The position numbers and the translations under genes are program-made. This document shows positions 44,478-54,080 of a stretch of DNA of 64,000 nt, piece by piece. Numbering within the stretch: position 1 is the stretch's first letter; each line of letters starts with the position of its first letter. The notes under the pieces are model-generated. The model was not told the origin of the DNA. It made no database searches and saw only the letters and a list, made by a program, of their open reading frames with translations. This DNA comes from JASGCP01 sp965263285 (GTDB lineage: Bacteria; Bacteroidota; Bacteroidia; Chitinophagales; Chitinophagaceae), in NCBI GenBank assembly GCA_965263285.1, contig CBDHHD010000016.1, forward strand, positions 1,674,001-1,738,000. The letters run 5' to 3'.

Positions 44478-47165
44478 ATGAACAATACCATCGCTTCTCA
44501 TCTATCATTAAGTGGATTAGAGCCACTTATATGCACTCCTTCATTAAATTTTATTAATATAGGAGAACGAACAAATGTAACAGGGTCGAAAAAATTTGCA
44601 CGACTTATCAAAGACAATAAGTTAGAAGAAGCCCTAGTGGTTGCCAAACAACAAGTAGAAAATGGCGCACAGATTATTGATATCAATATGGACGATGCTC
44701 TTATAGATGGAAAAAAAGCAATGATCGACTTTTTAAATTTAGTGCAAAGTGAACCCTCTATTGCAAGGATACCCATTATGATTGACTCTTCAAAATTTGA
44801 CATCATAGAAGCAGGCTTAAAATGCGTACAAGGAAAGTGTATTGTAAATTCTATTTCTTTAAAAGAAGGAGAAGAAAAATTTTTATATCAAGCTCGTATT
44901 TGTAGAGACTTAGGTGCTGCGATGGTAGTGATGGCTTTCGATGAAAAAGGACAAGCCGATACGGTACAAAGACGAATAGATATTTGTAAACGCGCTTATC
45001 AACTGTTAACAGAATCCTTATTTATTACACCTGAAGACATCATTTTTGATTTAAATATATTTGCCATTGCTACAGGATTGGAAGAACATAATAACTATGC
45101 AGTAGATTTTATTACTGCCACAAAAGCTATTAAACAATTATTCCCTCGTGTGCGCATTAGCGGGGGAGTAAGCAATCTTTCTTTTTCATTTAGAGGCAAT
45201 GAAATAGTAAGAGAAACTATGCATACTATCTTCTTATATTATGCCACAAAAGCAGGAATGGATATGGGCATTGTAAACGCAGGACAATTACCCATCTATG
45301 ACGAAATAGAGCCTCAACTAAAAAAAATGTGCGAAGATGTTATTTTTAACCGAGGAAACGATCAAGGCTTAGCCACAGAAGCGCTAACCGATTATGCAAG
45401 AAATGTAAAACAAAAAGAAAAAGGAGAAAAAAAAGACGAAGCTTGGCGGTCAGGTACCATTAAAGAAAAATTAGTATATGCTCTTGTACATGGTATAACA
45501 GACTATATAGAAAAAGATACTGAAGAAGCAAGGCAAATATACCCCACCCCTCTCTCTGTAATTGAACAGCCTCTTATGGAAGGAATGAATGTAGTAGGAG
45601 ACCTATTTGGATCGGGAAAGATGTTTTTACCACAGGTAGTTAAAAGCGCAAGAGTAATGAAGAAATCAGTGGCTGTATTAACCCCTTATATTGAAGAAGA
45701 AAAGAAAAAGAATATTCAAAAAGATACCAAGCAAATAACTAAAGTACTCCTTGCTACTGTAAAAGGAGATGTGCATGATATTGGAAAAAATATCGTAGGT
45801 GTTGTTTTAGGATGCAATGGGTATGATATTATTGATTTAGGAGTCATGGTGCCAATTGATAAAATTTTAGATACCGCCATAAAAGAAAAAGTAGATATCA
45901 TTGGTCTTAGCGGTCTTATTACCCCCTCCTTAGACGAAATGGTATCCATTGCAACTGAAATGAAGAAAAGAAATTTACATATCCCCCTCCTCATAGGGGG
46001 CGCTACCACTTCAAAAACACACACAGCAGTGAAAATTGAGTCTACTTACCCTCATGGTGTTATTCATGTAATTGATGCATCAAGAGCTGTAGGTGTAGTA
46101 AGTATGCTCATGCAACCAGATAAAAAAGAAAAGTTTTTAGAAGATATAAAAAACGACTATCAACAAATAAGAAAGAAATTTGAATCTAAAGACAAAAACA
46201 AAACATTACACCCTTTTGCAGTCGTACAACAAAACAAATACTTAATAGATTGGGCATCCTATACTCCTCCTACTCCTGCTTTATTAGAAAATAAAACCTT
46301 TCTTCACTATCCATTAGAACAAATAGTGCCCTATATAGATTGGAAACCTTTCTTTATTACTTGGGAAATGCATGGGCAATTCCCAGACATTCTTTCTGAT
46401 AAGGTTATTGGAAAAGAAGCCACTGTATTATATCAAGATGCACAAGAACTATTAAAACAAATCGTAGAACAAAAATGGATACAAGCTAACGGAATCATTG
46501 GCTTTTGGGAGGCTTATAGCAATGGCGAAACGATTGTGTTACCTACTGCACATCAAAAACTTTGCTTTCTAAGACAACAAAGTATGAAAACAGAAGGGCA
46601 ACCTAACTATTGCTTATCTGATTTTATTTTACCACAATCTGCTTCTTCTACCCACAAAAAAGACTATATAGGTGCTTTTGCGGTTACTATATTAGGAGGC
46701 GCAGAGATCATAGCTTCCTTTGATGCAAAACAAGACGATTACAATAAAATTTTATTTCAAGCACTTTGCGACAGACTGGTAGAAGCTTTTGCCGAACGCC
46801 TACATCAACAAGTGCGCATACATTATTGGGGATATGCTACCGAAGAGCAGTTAACAACTATCGACTTAATTAAAGAAACCTATCAAGGTATTCGCCCCGC
46901 ACCAGGATATCCTGCTTGCCCTGATCATACAGAAAAAAACAAACTATTTTCTTTATTAAATGCCACCCAACAAATAGGTATTCACTTAACCGAATCACTT
47001 GCTATGAATCCTCCATCTTCTGTTTGCGGGTGGTACTTTTCTCATCCTGATAGTCAGTATTTTGGGGTAGGTAAATTAGAGGAATCACAACTAATTGAAT
47101 ATGCTCAACAAAAAGAAATGCCATTAGACGAAATAAGGCGATGGTTATCCCCTTGGATTGATTAA
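44478..47165 (+). CDS. metH: Cobalamin-dependent methionine synthase, lacking the homocysteine domain
   Basis: An 895-residue MetH missing the N-terminal homocysteine/zinc module. Order: pterin (methyl-THF) domain starting FINIGERTNVTGSKKF near residue 25, B12 cap and binding domain with DVHDIGKNIVG at 431-441 (lower ligand His433), then the AdoMet activation domain with RPAPGYPACPDHTEK near 805-819. Bacteroidota commonly split MetH into two genes; the partner carrying the homocysteine domain must lie outside the window. It is convergent with the permease pair, 22 bp between stops. Confidence 0.95.
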   Translation: MNNTIASHLSLSGLEPLICTPSLNFINIGERTNVTGSKKFARLIKDNKLEEALVVAKQQVENGAQIIDINMDDALIDGKKAMIDFLNLVQSEPSIARIPIMIDSSKFDIIEAGLKCVQGKCIVNSISLKEGEEKFLYQARICRDLGAAMVVMAFDEKGQADTVQRRIDICKRAYQLLTESLFITPEDIIFDLNIFAIATGLEEHNNYAVDFITATKAIKQLFPRVRISGGVSNLSFSFRGNEIVRETMHTIFLYYATKAGMDMGIVNAGQLPIYDEIEPQLKKMCEDVIFNRGNDQGLATEALTDYARNVKQKEKGEKKDEAWRSGTIKEKLVYALVHGITDYIEKDTEEARQIYPTPLSVIEQPLMEGMNVVGDLFGSGKMFLPQVVKSARVMKKSVAVLTPYIEEEKKKNIQKDTKQITKVLLATVKGDVHDIGKNIVGVVLGCNGYDIIDLGVMVPIDKILDTAIKEKVDIIGLSGLITPSLDEMVSIATEMKKRNLHIPLLIGGATTSKTHTAVKIESTYPHGVIHVIDASRAVGVVSMLMQPDKKEKFLEDIKNDYQQIRKKFESKDKNKTLHPFAVVQQNKYLIDWASYTPPTPALLENKTFLHYPLEQIVPYIDWKPFFITWEMHGQFPDILSDKVIGKEATVLYQDAQELLKQIVEQKWIQANGIIGFWEAYSNGETIVLPTAHQKLCFLRQQSMKTEGQPNYCLSDFILPQSASSTHKKDYIGAFAVTILGGAEIIASFDAKQDDYNKILFQALCDRLVEAFAERLHQQVRIHYWGYATEEQLTTIDLIKETYQGIRPAPGYPACPDHTEKNKLFSLLNATQQIGIHLTESLAMNPPSSVCGWYFSHPDSQYFGVGKLEESQLIEYAQQKEMPLDEIRRWLSPWID

Positions 47166-47187
47166 AGTCAATCTCACTTCTATTAAT

Positions 47188-48900
47188 TTAAAATGATGAA
47201 TTTAATTTACTTTTTCGATAACCATAACTAGCATATAAAACTAGTCCTATTAAAAACCAAGCAAAGAACATAATCCAATTTAATCTTGTCATACCCGTAA
47301 GCAAATAAAAAGAAGAGAGTATCCCCAATATAGGAATAAGAGATAGTTTTCTAAAAAAAGTAAGAAAAGAAAAGAAAAGAAAAAGCAACCAAAATAATCC
47401 AGATACAAATTTCTCTACAGGAGATGGAAATAGATAATTGCTAACATTCATGTCATGTAGGTGATTAATGTATGAACCATTAAACAATTCTAAAAAATAA
47501 AACTTATGAAAATGAATATAATAGATATAAGAAATACTAGAAACAAATATCAGAAAAATAATAAGCAATATGCTTTTTGCTGAAATAAACGGGATTCTAA
47601 ATTTACCCTTTTCTTTTACAGAAGGAGGACTAAATGCAATACCTGTACAAACAAAAATAAATATAAAAATAGTACCCAAACTAGTAAAATCAATAATCAC
47701 CTCCCTACCTGTTGTAATAATAGCGAACACAGACAAACAAGCAGCAATCATATTAGCAAACGAAGGTGTTTGATAGCGAGGATGTATATACGCAAAAGCG
47801 GGTGGAAACAAGCCATCTCTTCCCATGCTAAGCCAAACCCTTGGCTGTGCTATTTGAAAAGTAAGAAACGCACTTGTTAACGCTACTAAGGCTGCAACAG
47901 CAATAATAAAACTAAACCAAGGCAAATGTACTATATTAAATACATAAGATAATGGATCACTTACACCTAAAGTTGTATAAGACACCATCCCTGTAAGCAC
48001 CAATGCAATAGCAATATAAATTATGCTAGAAATAAATAGAGAAGCCATCATACTAATAGGAATATCTCTTTGTGGATTTTTTGATTCCTCAGCAAGCGTA
48101 GAGATAGCATCAAATCCAATATAAGCAAAGAAAACAGCAGACACTCCACTAAAAATACCATACACTCCTCTTGGCGCAAATGGAATCCAATTGCTTACAT
48201 GGATAAATTGGGCACCTATCACAATTACTAAAAACAAAATACCTAATTTTATCCAAACCATCCAATTATTAATTCTTTTTGATTCTCTTATACCTATATG
48301 ACAAATATAACTGATTACTAATACCAAAAAGATAGCAGGAATATCTATAATCCATCTTATCCCTATCCATTGAGGCGCTTGCGTCCAAGCCTGATAATCT
48401 TGTGAATGAACCATTTGAAGCGAGGCTGCTTTAGAAGCATCCCAATAAGTATTATTTAAATAAGAAGGTATATATATATGTAAATTAACAAGCAAAATAT
48501 ACAAATAATCTCCCCAAGCAAAGGCAACATATACATTCGCTAAGGTGTACTCTAAAATAAGTGCCCAACCAATAACCCAAGCAGATAGCTCCCCAAAGGT
48601 TGCATAAGCATAAGTGTATGCACTCCCACTAATAGGTAAACGAGAAGCAAATTCACTATAACAAAAAGCAGAAAATATACAAGCTACTGTACAAAATAGA
48701 AATAAAAATATAGTTGCAGGCCCCCCTTGATAACTTGCCTGCCCAATACTTGTAAAACTACCCGCCCCTACAATAGCCGCAATTCCAAAAAAAGTCAAGT
48801 CCTTAACTGTTAATTCTCTTTTTAACTTATTTACTTTCTTGTTATACACATCACTATCACGCATTAACTGCTCTATGCTTTTTTTGCGTACAATACTCAT
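47188..48900 (-). CDS. APC-family amino-acid permease (cationic-type), copy 2
   Basis: A 570-residue transporter with about 14 hydrophobic segments. The cytosolic N-terminus ends LTVKDLTFFGIAAIVGAGSF near 30-49, the APC signature of the first broken helix; GFDAISTLAEESKNPQRDIP near 258-277 is the second family block. It overlaps the preceding permease by 4 bp (ATGA), so the two are translationally coupled. Substrate probably amino acids; which one cannot be read. Confidence 0.85.
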   Translation of the reverse strand: MSIVRKKSIEQLMRDSDVYNKKVNKLKRELTVKDLTFFGIAAIVGAGSFTSIGQASYQGGPATIFLFLFCTVACIFSAFCYSEFASRLPISGSAYTYAYATFGELSAWVIGWALILEYTLANVYVAFAWGDYLYILLVNLHIYIPSYLNNTYWDASKAASLQMVHSQDYQAWTQAPQWIGIRWIIDIPAIFLVLVISYICHIGIRESKRINNWMVWIKLGILFLVIVIGAQFIHVSNWIPFAPRGVYGIFSGVSAVFFAYIGFDAISTLAEESKNPQRDIPISMMASLFISSIIYIAIALVLTGMVSYTTLGVSDPLSYVFNIVHLPWFSFIIAVAALVALTSAFLTFQIAQPRVWLSMGRDGLFPPAFAYIHPRYQTPSFANMIAACLSVFAIITTGREVIIDFTSLGTIFIFIFVCTGIAFSPPSVKEKGKFRIPFISAKSILLIIFLIFVSSISYIYYIHFHKFYFLELFNGSYINHLHDMNVSNYLFPSPVEKFVSGLFWLLFLFFSFLTFFRKLSLIPILGILSSFYLLTGMTRLNWIMFFAWFLIGLVLYASYGYRKSKLNSSF

Positions 48901-50651
48901 GATATATTTTTACTATTTAATTTACTATTTCGAACACTAAACGAAAAGAATATAACTAAACCAATTACAAGCCATATACAAAACAATACCCAATTCTGAA
49001 TTGTCATACCTGTAAGCAAATAAGCACACGATAAAAAACCAAGCACAGGAATTAACGACCATTGATATATAAAAGATAATACCATAATTGCGCTAGCGCC
49101 TATCCAAAATATAATCGTAGACATTTTAACGGTTGGATCGGGAAAAAACAATGCTTTCGATATATTAGAATCTAAATAATTTTTATAATCCAGATTAAAC
49201 AACTCATGAAAATAAGTATCATGAAAATCATTTTTTAAGAAATACATTAAAAACATCATAACAGCAAGAAAAGCAATACTAAACCAATATCTAGAATTAA
49301 CATAGGGAACTTTAAACCCCTTTTGTGTTATGCCATTATCTTGCTCAATACGCAGTTGTCGTTGAGACGATATCACTAGAACCCCCGCACAAACAATGGT
49401 AAATGCAAATAAAGTACCAATACTAGTAAAGTCTAACGCAATAGTTCTACCTGAAAAAAGAATCGGAACTCCAACAATTAATCCAGTCATAATCGTAGCA
49501 AAGCTAGGCGTGCTATACTTAGGATGTATTTTCTCAAATTTCTTGGGGAGCAATCCATCTCGTGCCATACTCAACCAAATACGAGGCTGTCCTAATTGAA
49601 AAACCAATAATACAGTTGTCATAGCAACAACAGCGCCAACAGAAATAAGAAAAGAAAATACCTTTAAACCCCTCATTTCGAAAATATGCGCTAAAGGATC
49701 CCCCACATTAAGATATTTATAACTAGTCATCCCTGTTAATACCAAAGAAATAAGCAAATAAATAACAGTAGAAATAATCAAAGAGCCAATAATTCCAATA
49801 GGTATATTTCGCTTTGGATTTTTTGTTTCTTCTGATAGTGTAGAAACAGCGTCAAAACCAATAAAAGCAAAGAAAACACCACTTACTCCTCTAAAAACAC
49901 CACTCATTCCATTCGGCAAAAAAGGTTCCCAATTATTCGTATTAATATAAAAAACACCCGCTACTAAAACAATAGCCAACACACATAATTTAACCCATAC
50001 CATTGCATTGCTTACTTTTCTTGACTCTGATATACCTATATACACTAATATAGTAATAATAATATTAATCACTAATGCAGGGACATCAATAATAAATTTC
50101 ATCCCCCATACAATAGGTGCTTCTTTCCAAGCCATATAATCATGCGAAGTAAGGTCTACTGTATGAGCTGTAAATGCTTCTCTTGCATCATAATAAGTGC
50201 TACTTAGATAAGCAGGAATGTTAATATGAAACGATCCTAATAGTCCTGTAAAATAGTCACTCCAAGAATACGATAGATAGATATTCCCAATCGCATATTC
50301 TGCAATTAATGCCCATCCAATTATCCAAGCAAACAACTCGCCAAAGCTTGCATACGCATAAGTATAAGCACTTCCACTAACAGGTATTTTAGAGGCAAAT
50401 TCGGCATAACAAAGAGCAGTAAAACCACAAGCAATAGCACAAAAAATATAGAGAAGTGTAACCCCTGGCCCTCCCTGATAGGCTGCCGATCCTACAGCAC
50501 TAAAACTCCCCGCTCCTACTATGGCAGCTATACCAAAGAATATAAGATCCTTCGCTCCCAATACTCTTTTTAACTGCTGATTACCAAATTTTTCATCTTT
50601 TGAACTTTCTGATAGAATATCACTTATACTTTTTTTTCTAAATAGAGACAT
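48897..50651 (-). CDS. APC-family amino-acid permease (cationic-type), copy 1
   Basis: 584 residues, the same architecture as the gene after it: GAKDLIFFGIAAIVGAGSFS near 31-50 and GFDAVSTLSEETKNPKRNIP near 264-283, again about 14 hydrophobic segments. The two proteins align over their full length, including the C-terminal LLTGMT.NW segment, so this is a tandem duplication that has since diverged. First gene of the pair. Confidence 0.85.
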   Translation of the reverse strand: MSLFRKKSISDILSESSKDEKFGNQQLKRVLGAKDLIFFGIAAIVGAGSFSAVGSAAYQGGPGVTLLYIFCAIACGFTALCYAEFASKIPVSGSAYTYAYASFGELFAWIIGWALIAEYAIGNIYLSYSWSDYFTGLLGSFHINIPAYLSSTYYDAREAFTAHTVDLTSHDYMAWKEAPIVWGMKFIIDVPALVINIIITILVYIGISESRKVSNAMVWVKLCVLAIVLVAGVFYINTNNWEPFLPNGMSGVFRGVSGVFFAFIGFDAVSTLSEETKNPKRNIPIGIIGSLIISTVIYLLISLVLTGMTSYKYLNVGDPLAHIFEMRGLKVFSFLISVGAVVAMTTVLLVFQLGQPRIWLSMARDGLLPKKFEKIHPKYSTPSFATIMTGLIVGVPILFSGRTIALDFTSIGTLFAFTIVCAGVLVISSQRQLRIEQDNGITQKGFKVPYVNSRYWFSIAFLAVMMFLMYFLKNDFHDTYFHELFNLDYKNYLDSNISKALFFPDPTVKMSTIIFWIGASAIMVLSFIYQWSLIPVLGFLSCAYLLTGMTIQNWVLFCIWLVIGLVIFFSFSVRNSKLNSKNIS

Positions 50652-50739
50652 TTTGATGATTTTTAAATTAAATATTTCTATATCTATATAAACTGCTAAA
50701 GTATAAAAAAAAATGGAGCTTAAAAAAACTGTATTTATT

Positions 50740-51511
50740 GGCTAAATCCTTTTTTAAGGTGCTAAGAGGTTTTTAACCCAAATTTTGCAGTTGAAGAATA
50801 GTTAAAAAATGCAAAGTAGTTATACCCATACAATAAGATTATTGTAATAGGGTATCAGGACGCATTCGTCTTTTTAGTGTTATCTCATGCTATTGGAACA
50901 TTATTTTCTATTGTTTAATATACAAATTATGTAACTACTTAGGTACTCAAATAATTTACAATAATGTATGAATAGTTATGATGAGCTTATCCATAGTGAT
51001 CTTTGGTATAACGACTTTTTTAGTGAGCAGGTATTAAAATACACCTTTTTTTTGTAATGACTCAGGTATAGATTCATTATTTTTTTTTATATCTTTTTCT
51101 TTCTTTTGTCTTGATACAAAAGAAAGAAATAAAGAAAAAATCAAGCCTGCAGATAAAGAGCTACAAAACTACGGCTCGCTACGCTAGCGAGAATGAATAG
51201 GAGGCGGTTAGGTATGAATCGTTATGATGAGCTTATCCATAGTGATCTTTATGTAAATACTTTATGCTCATCATAACGATTCATGTATAAAAACTTCCGC
51301 CTCCACATTCTCGCTGGTCGCTTCGCTCACCTCGTTTTGTAACGCTCTTTATCTGAGGGCAGTCCTTATCAGATATTTCCTATTATTTCCATGTTTATAT
51401 TTATTTAATAATCCATGCTTCCAGTACCTCAAAAAAAGGCGTAGCCAAAAAGTACTCATTTTATGGAGAATGTATAGAAACTTCTTAGCACATAAAAAAA
51501 AGAATGTAACC
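50740..51511. repeat. Outer relaxed-type element with copy H nested inside
   Basis: Left end GGCTAAATCCTTTTTTAAGG at 50740, inverted relaxed end TTAGCACATAAAAAAAAGAA...AACC to 51511. Copy H (51005-51446) sits between. The 8-bp flanks TATTTATT and TATCTATA agree at 6 of 8 positions. Inner scraps (GTATGAATAGTTATGATGAGC, TTACTTAGGTAC) show this outer element is itself a decayed family member. Confidence 0.5.
51005..51446 (-). repeat. Foldback MITE-like element, copy H (hybrid ends)
   Basis: 442 bp, inverted. The right terminus is the usual type (GTACCTCAAAAAAAGGCGTAGCC). The left terminus is the alternative one, GGTATAACGACTTTTTTAGT, with 64 bp (51005-51068) matching 12494-12555 of copy D. The full internal palindrome is intact: GAATCGTTATGATGAGC / GCTCATCATAACGATTC. 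Confidence 0.8.
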
Positions 51512-51522
51512 TATCTATATGC

Positions 51523-52227
51523 TTAGTTTTTTCTCTTAAAATACAATGCAAAATAATGATAGGTTACTATTTGCATCAGTATTAATTCGAATCCATAAAA
51601 AACATCTTCTATAGGTATGGTATATATTCTTGTCCCTATTATATCATATTTATTATACCAAACAATAGGCGCTTGCAATCCAGTACCAGTCAATAAACCA
51701 TTTACTATTAAAAAAGGTATCATTAAAACAATATATACCTTATATACTTTCATTAACCAAGTTATCTTTATAATATATTTTAAAAAAAACAATAAAATAG
51801 ATAAGCTAAAAAACACATAAAAAGGATATTCTTTTTTATTAAAAATAAACGCAGTTGCCATACTAGTTATTATAAAAATAAAAGTAATATAAGGTTCCGT
51901 ACGACTATTTTTTTTAAAAACAAAGAATTGATCAAAGCAATAAAAAGTAAATAAACAAGCGAATGGGATACATATAAAAAACAATACTTCTTCTATAGGT
52001 AAGTTAAAAATATAAAGTCCCACTATATCATTTTTATTAAACCCCCAAATACCTTTTGAAGTAAAATAAATATCCCATGCAATAAAAATAAATGCAGTTA
52101 TGATATTTGACCATAGAAATGAAATGAAATTTTTATTGAATTGTATGGTGGGATGAAAAGAAAACAAAAATGGAACAATAACTGATGCTATATCAATACC
52201 CAAATACAATACATGCGTACTATTCAT
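51523..52227 (-). CDS. Lycopene cyclase, fused CrtYc-CrtYd type
   Basis: A 234-residue membrane protein with about seven hydrophobic segments and two copies of the lycopene-cyclase domain. Each has the catalytic-type acidic motif: NLPIEEVLFF (PIEE 77-80) and TIPIEDVFYGF (PIED 205-208), each preceded by a W.F.KNDIVG / WYNKYDIIG segment. This is the heterodimeric CrtYc/CrtYd cyclase joined in one chain, as in archaea and many Bacteroidota. It turns lycopene into beta-carotene. Last gene of the operon; it overlaps crtZ by 8 bp. Confidence 0.88.
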   Translation of the reverse strand: MNSTHVLYLGIDIASVIVPFLFSFHPTIQFNKNFISFLWSNIITAFIFIAWDIYFTSKGIWGFNKNDIVGLYIFNLPIEEVLFFICIPFACLFTFYCFDQFFVFKKNSRTEPYITFIFIITSMATAFIFNKKEYPFYVFFSLSILLFFLKYIIKITWLMKVYKVYIVLMIPFLIVNGLLTGTGLQAPIVWYNKYDIIGTRIYTIPIEDVFYGFELILMQIVTYHYFALYFKRKN

Positions 52228-52684
52228 GGGTATATTTTTTTAAATATTTAAGTGGCACAAATAACATGCCAAAACACTCTCCATTTTCTTTTTGTAATTG
52301 TTTATGATGTATTTTATGAGCTCGTCTAATAGCCATAAAATAAGGGTGCTGAATGTTTCTTATCCATTTAAATCGTTGATGAATAAAAATTTCATGAATA
52401 AAAAAATAAGCGAATCCATATAAAGTAATACCTAACCCCATCCAAAATAAAAAATTGTAATTTTTTTGCATGCCTATAAATAAACCCAATATGCCTGGTA
52501 TGGCAAATATTAAAAAAAAATAATCATTTTTTTCAAAAAAACCATACGAATCTTTTTTATGATGATCTTTGTGTAAAAACCATAACCAACCATGCATAAT
52601 ATACTTGTGTGTTAGCCAAGCTATTCCCTCCATGGCAACAAAAGAAATAACAACCATACATACATTATAGAGAAAAGCTATCAT
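52220..52684 (-). CDS. crtZ: Beta-carotene hydroxylase CrtZ
   Basis: A 154-residue di-iron membrane hydroxylase, adding 3-OH groups to beta-carotene to give zeaxanthin. The His boxes are complete: HKYIMH (26-31), HKDHH (38-42), HEIFIH (97-102) and HKIHH (123-127). Three or four membrane segments. It is 12 bp after idi. Confidence 0.92.
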   Translation of the reverse strand: MIAFLYNVCMVVISFVAMEGIAWLTHKYIMHGWLWFLHKDHHKKDSYGFFEKNDYFFLIFAIPGILGLFIGMQKNYNFLFWMGLGITLYGFAYFFIHEIFIHQRFKWIRNIQHPYFMAIRRAHKIHHKQLQKENGECFGMLFVPLKYLKKYTHE

Positions 52685-52696
52685 TATTTTACTTTT

Positions 52697-53236
52697 TTAT
52701 TTATTTAGTTGAGGCGCTATGTTTAAATAGAAGTGTTTTTTTACATTATCAAAACAAATGTGAAGCCAATTTGAGAATTGTTGTTGTTGGCTACATAATT
52801 TTTTTTCTAAAATTTGCAAATCCATATAACACCAATTTTTAACTTCTTGATTATTAGGTTTAGGAATATCATTTGATATCCCCATATACACATAATCTAA
52901 TTCATTTTCAATGATACCATTATCTAAAAATGCTTTATATGTAAATTTAAAAACAAATTGCAAGGTACATTGTATGCCCATTTCCTCATATAACCTTCTA
53001 TGTATTGTATTGTCTAATGGTTCTCCATCAATTGGATGGCTACAACAAGTATTACTCCATTTATTGGCAGAATGATATTTGTTGGTGGCTCTTTGTTGTA
53101 GCAACAATTCGCCTTTCGTATTAAATACAAAAATAGAAAAAGCCCGATGCAAATATCCTTTTTTATGTACCATCATTTTTTCAAGAGTGCCTAGCTGTAT
53201 ATCATTTTCGTTTACTAAAATTAATTTTTTTTCCAT
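52697..53236 (-). CDS. idi: Isopentenyl-diphosphate isomerase type 1
   Basis: A 179-residue Nudix-fold isomerase balancing IPP and DMAPP, supplying the pathway with C5 starters. Catalytic Cys in SNTCCSHP (61-68) and catalytic Glu region RRLYEEMGI (80-88). It starts just 1 bp after the crtB stop, so translation is coupled. Confidence 0.94.
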   Translation of the reverse strand: MEKKLILVNENDIQLGTLEKMMVHKKGYLHRAFSIFVFNTKGELLLQQRATNKYHSANKWSNTCCSHPIDGEPLDNTIHRRLYEEMGIQCTLQFVFKFTYKAFLDNGIIENELDYVYMGISNDIPKPNNQEVKNWCYMDLQILEKKLCSQQQQFSNWLHICFDNVKKHFYLNIAPQLNK

Positions 53237-53237
53237 A

Positions 53238-54074
53238 TTATATTCTATTTAATTTTATATTTAAATAACTATACATCATTAGAATTATTTTTCTAAAATT
53301 AGAAATTCGTACACGCTTTTGTAAGATATCTTGAGCATGTATTTTCTTGATTTTATTAAATAATATATAATAATAATAATAAGCTAAATATACTCCACCT
53401 TTGGCTTTTATAGGCAATTGTCGTATTCCTATTAAAGCATCTTTAAAATCTTTCTCAATATCAGTTTCAATGAGTTGTTTGGTTGTATTATTAAAATAAC
53501 GAATATCTATATTAGGAAAGTAGATTCTTCCTAATTCGTTGTAATCTTGTTGTAAATCACGCAAAAAATTTACTTTTTGAAAAGCAGATCCTAATTTCAT
53601 AGCATACATTTCTAACTTATTATATTCGCTTATATTATTGTAGGTAAATACATGTAAGCACATTAATCCTACCGCCTCAGCCGAACCCATAATGTATTTT
53701 TTATACTCCATTTCGGTATAATAACTGGCATGTAAATCCATTTCCATACTATTAAAAAAAAGATCAATACATGATACATTAATACTATAATAATGCACCA
53801 TTTTTTGAAATGAATGCAAAATGGGATTTAATGAAATTTTTTGTTCAATTGCTTCATAACAATCTTGTTTGAATTTTTGTAATAAATATTTCTTGTCATG
53901 TTCGTGAAAACAATCTACAATTTCATCAGCAAACCGCACAAATCCATAAATAGAATAGATGGCTTCTTGAAGAGATTTATCTAAAAACAAAATACCTAAT
54001 GAAAAACTAGTACTATATATTTTTGTAGTAATCCTACTACATTGTATAGATATTTTATCAAATTTATTTTTCAT
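53238..54074 (-). CDS. crtB: Phytoene synthase
   Basis: A 278-residue all-helical prenyltransferase joining two GGPP into phytoene. The two Asp-rich motifs are DEIVD (50-54) and RDLQQDYNELGRIYFP (172-187). No GGPP synthase gene is in the operon, so GGPP must come from elsewhere in the genome. Confidence 0.94.
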   Translation of the reverse strand: MKNKFDKISIQCSRITTKIYSTSFSLGILFLDKSLQEAIYSIYGFVRFADEIVDCFHEHDKKYLLQKFKQDCYEAIEQKISLNPILHSFQKMVHYYSINVSCIDLFFNSMEMDLHASYYTEMEYKKYIMGSAEAVGLMCLHVFTYNNISEYNKLEMYAMKLGSAFQKVNFLRDLQQDYNELGRIYFPNIDIRYFNNTTKQLIETDIEKDFKDALIGIRQLPIKAKGGVYLAYYYYYILFNKIKKIHAQDILQKRVRISNFRKIILMMYSYLNIKLNRI

Positions 54075-54080
54075 AAAATT

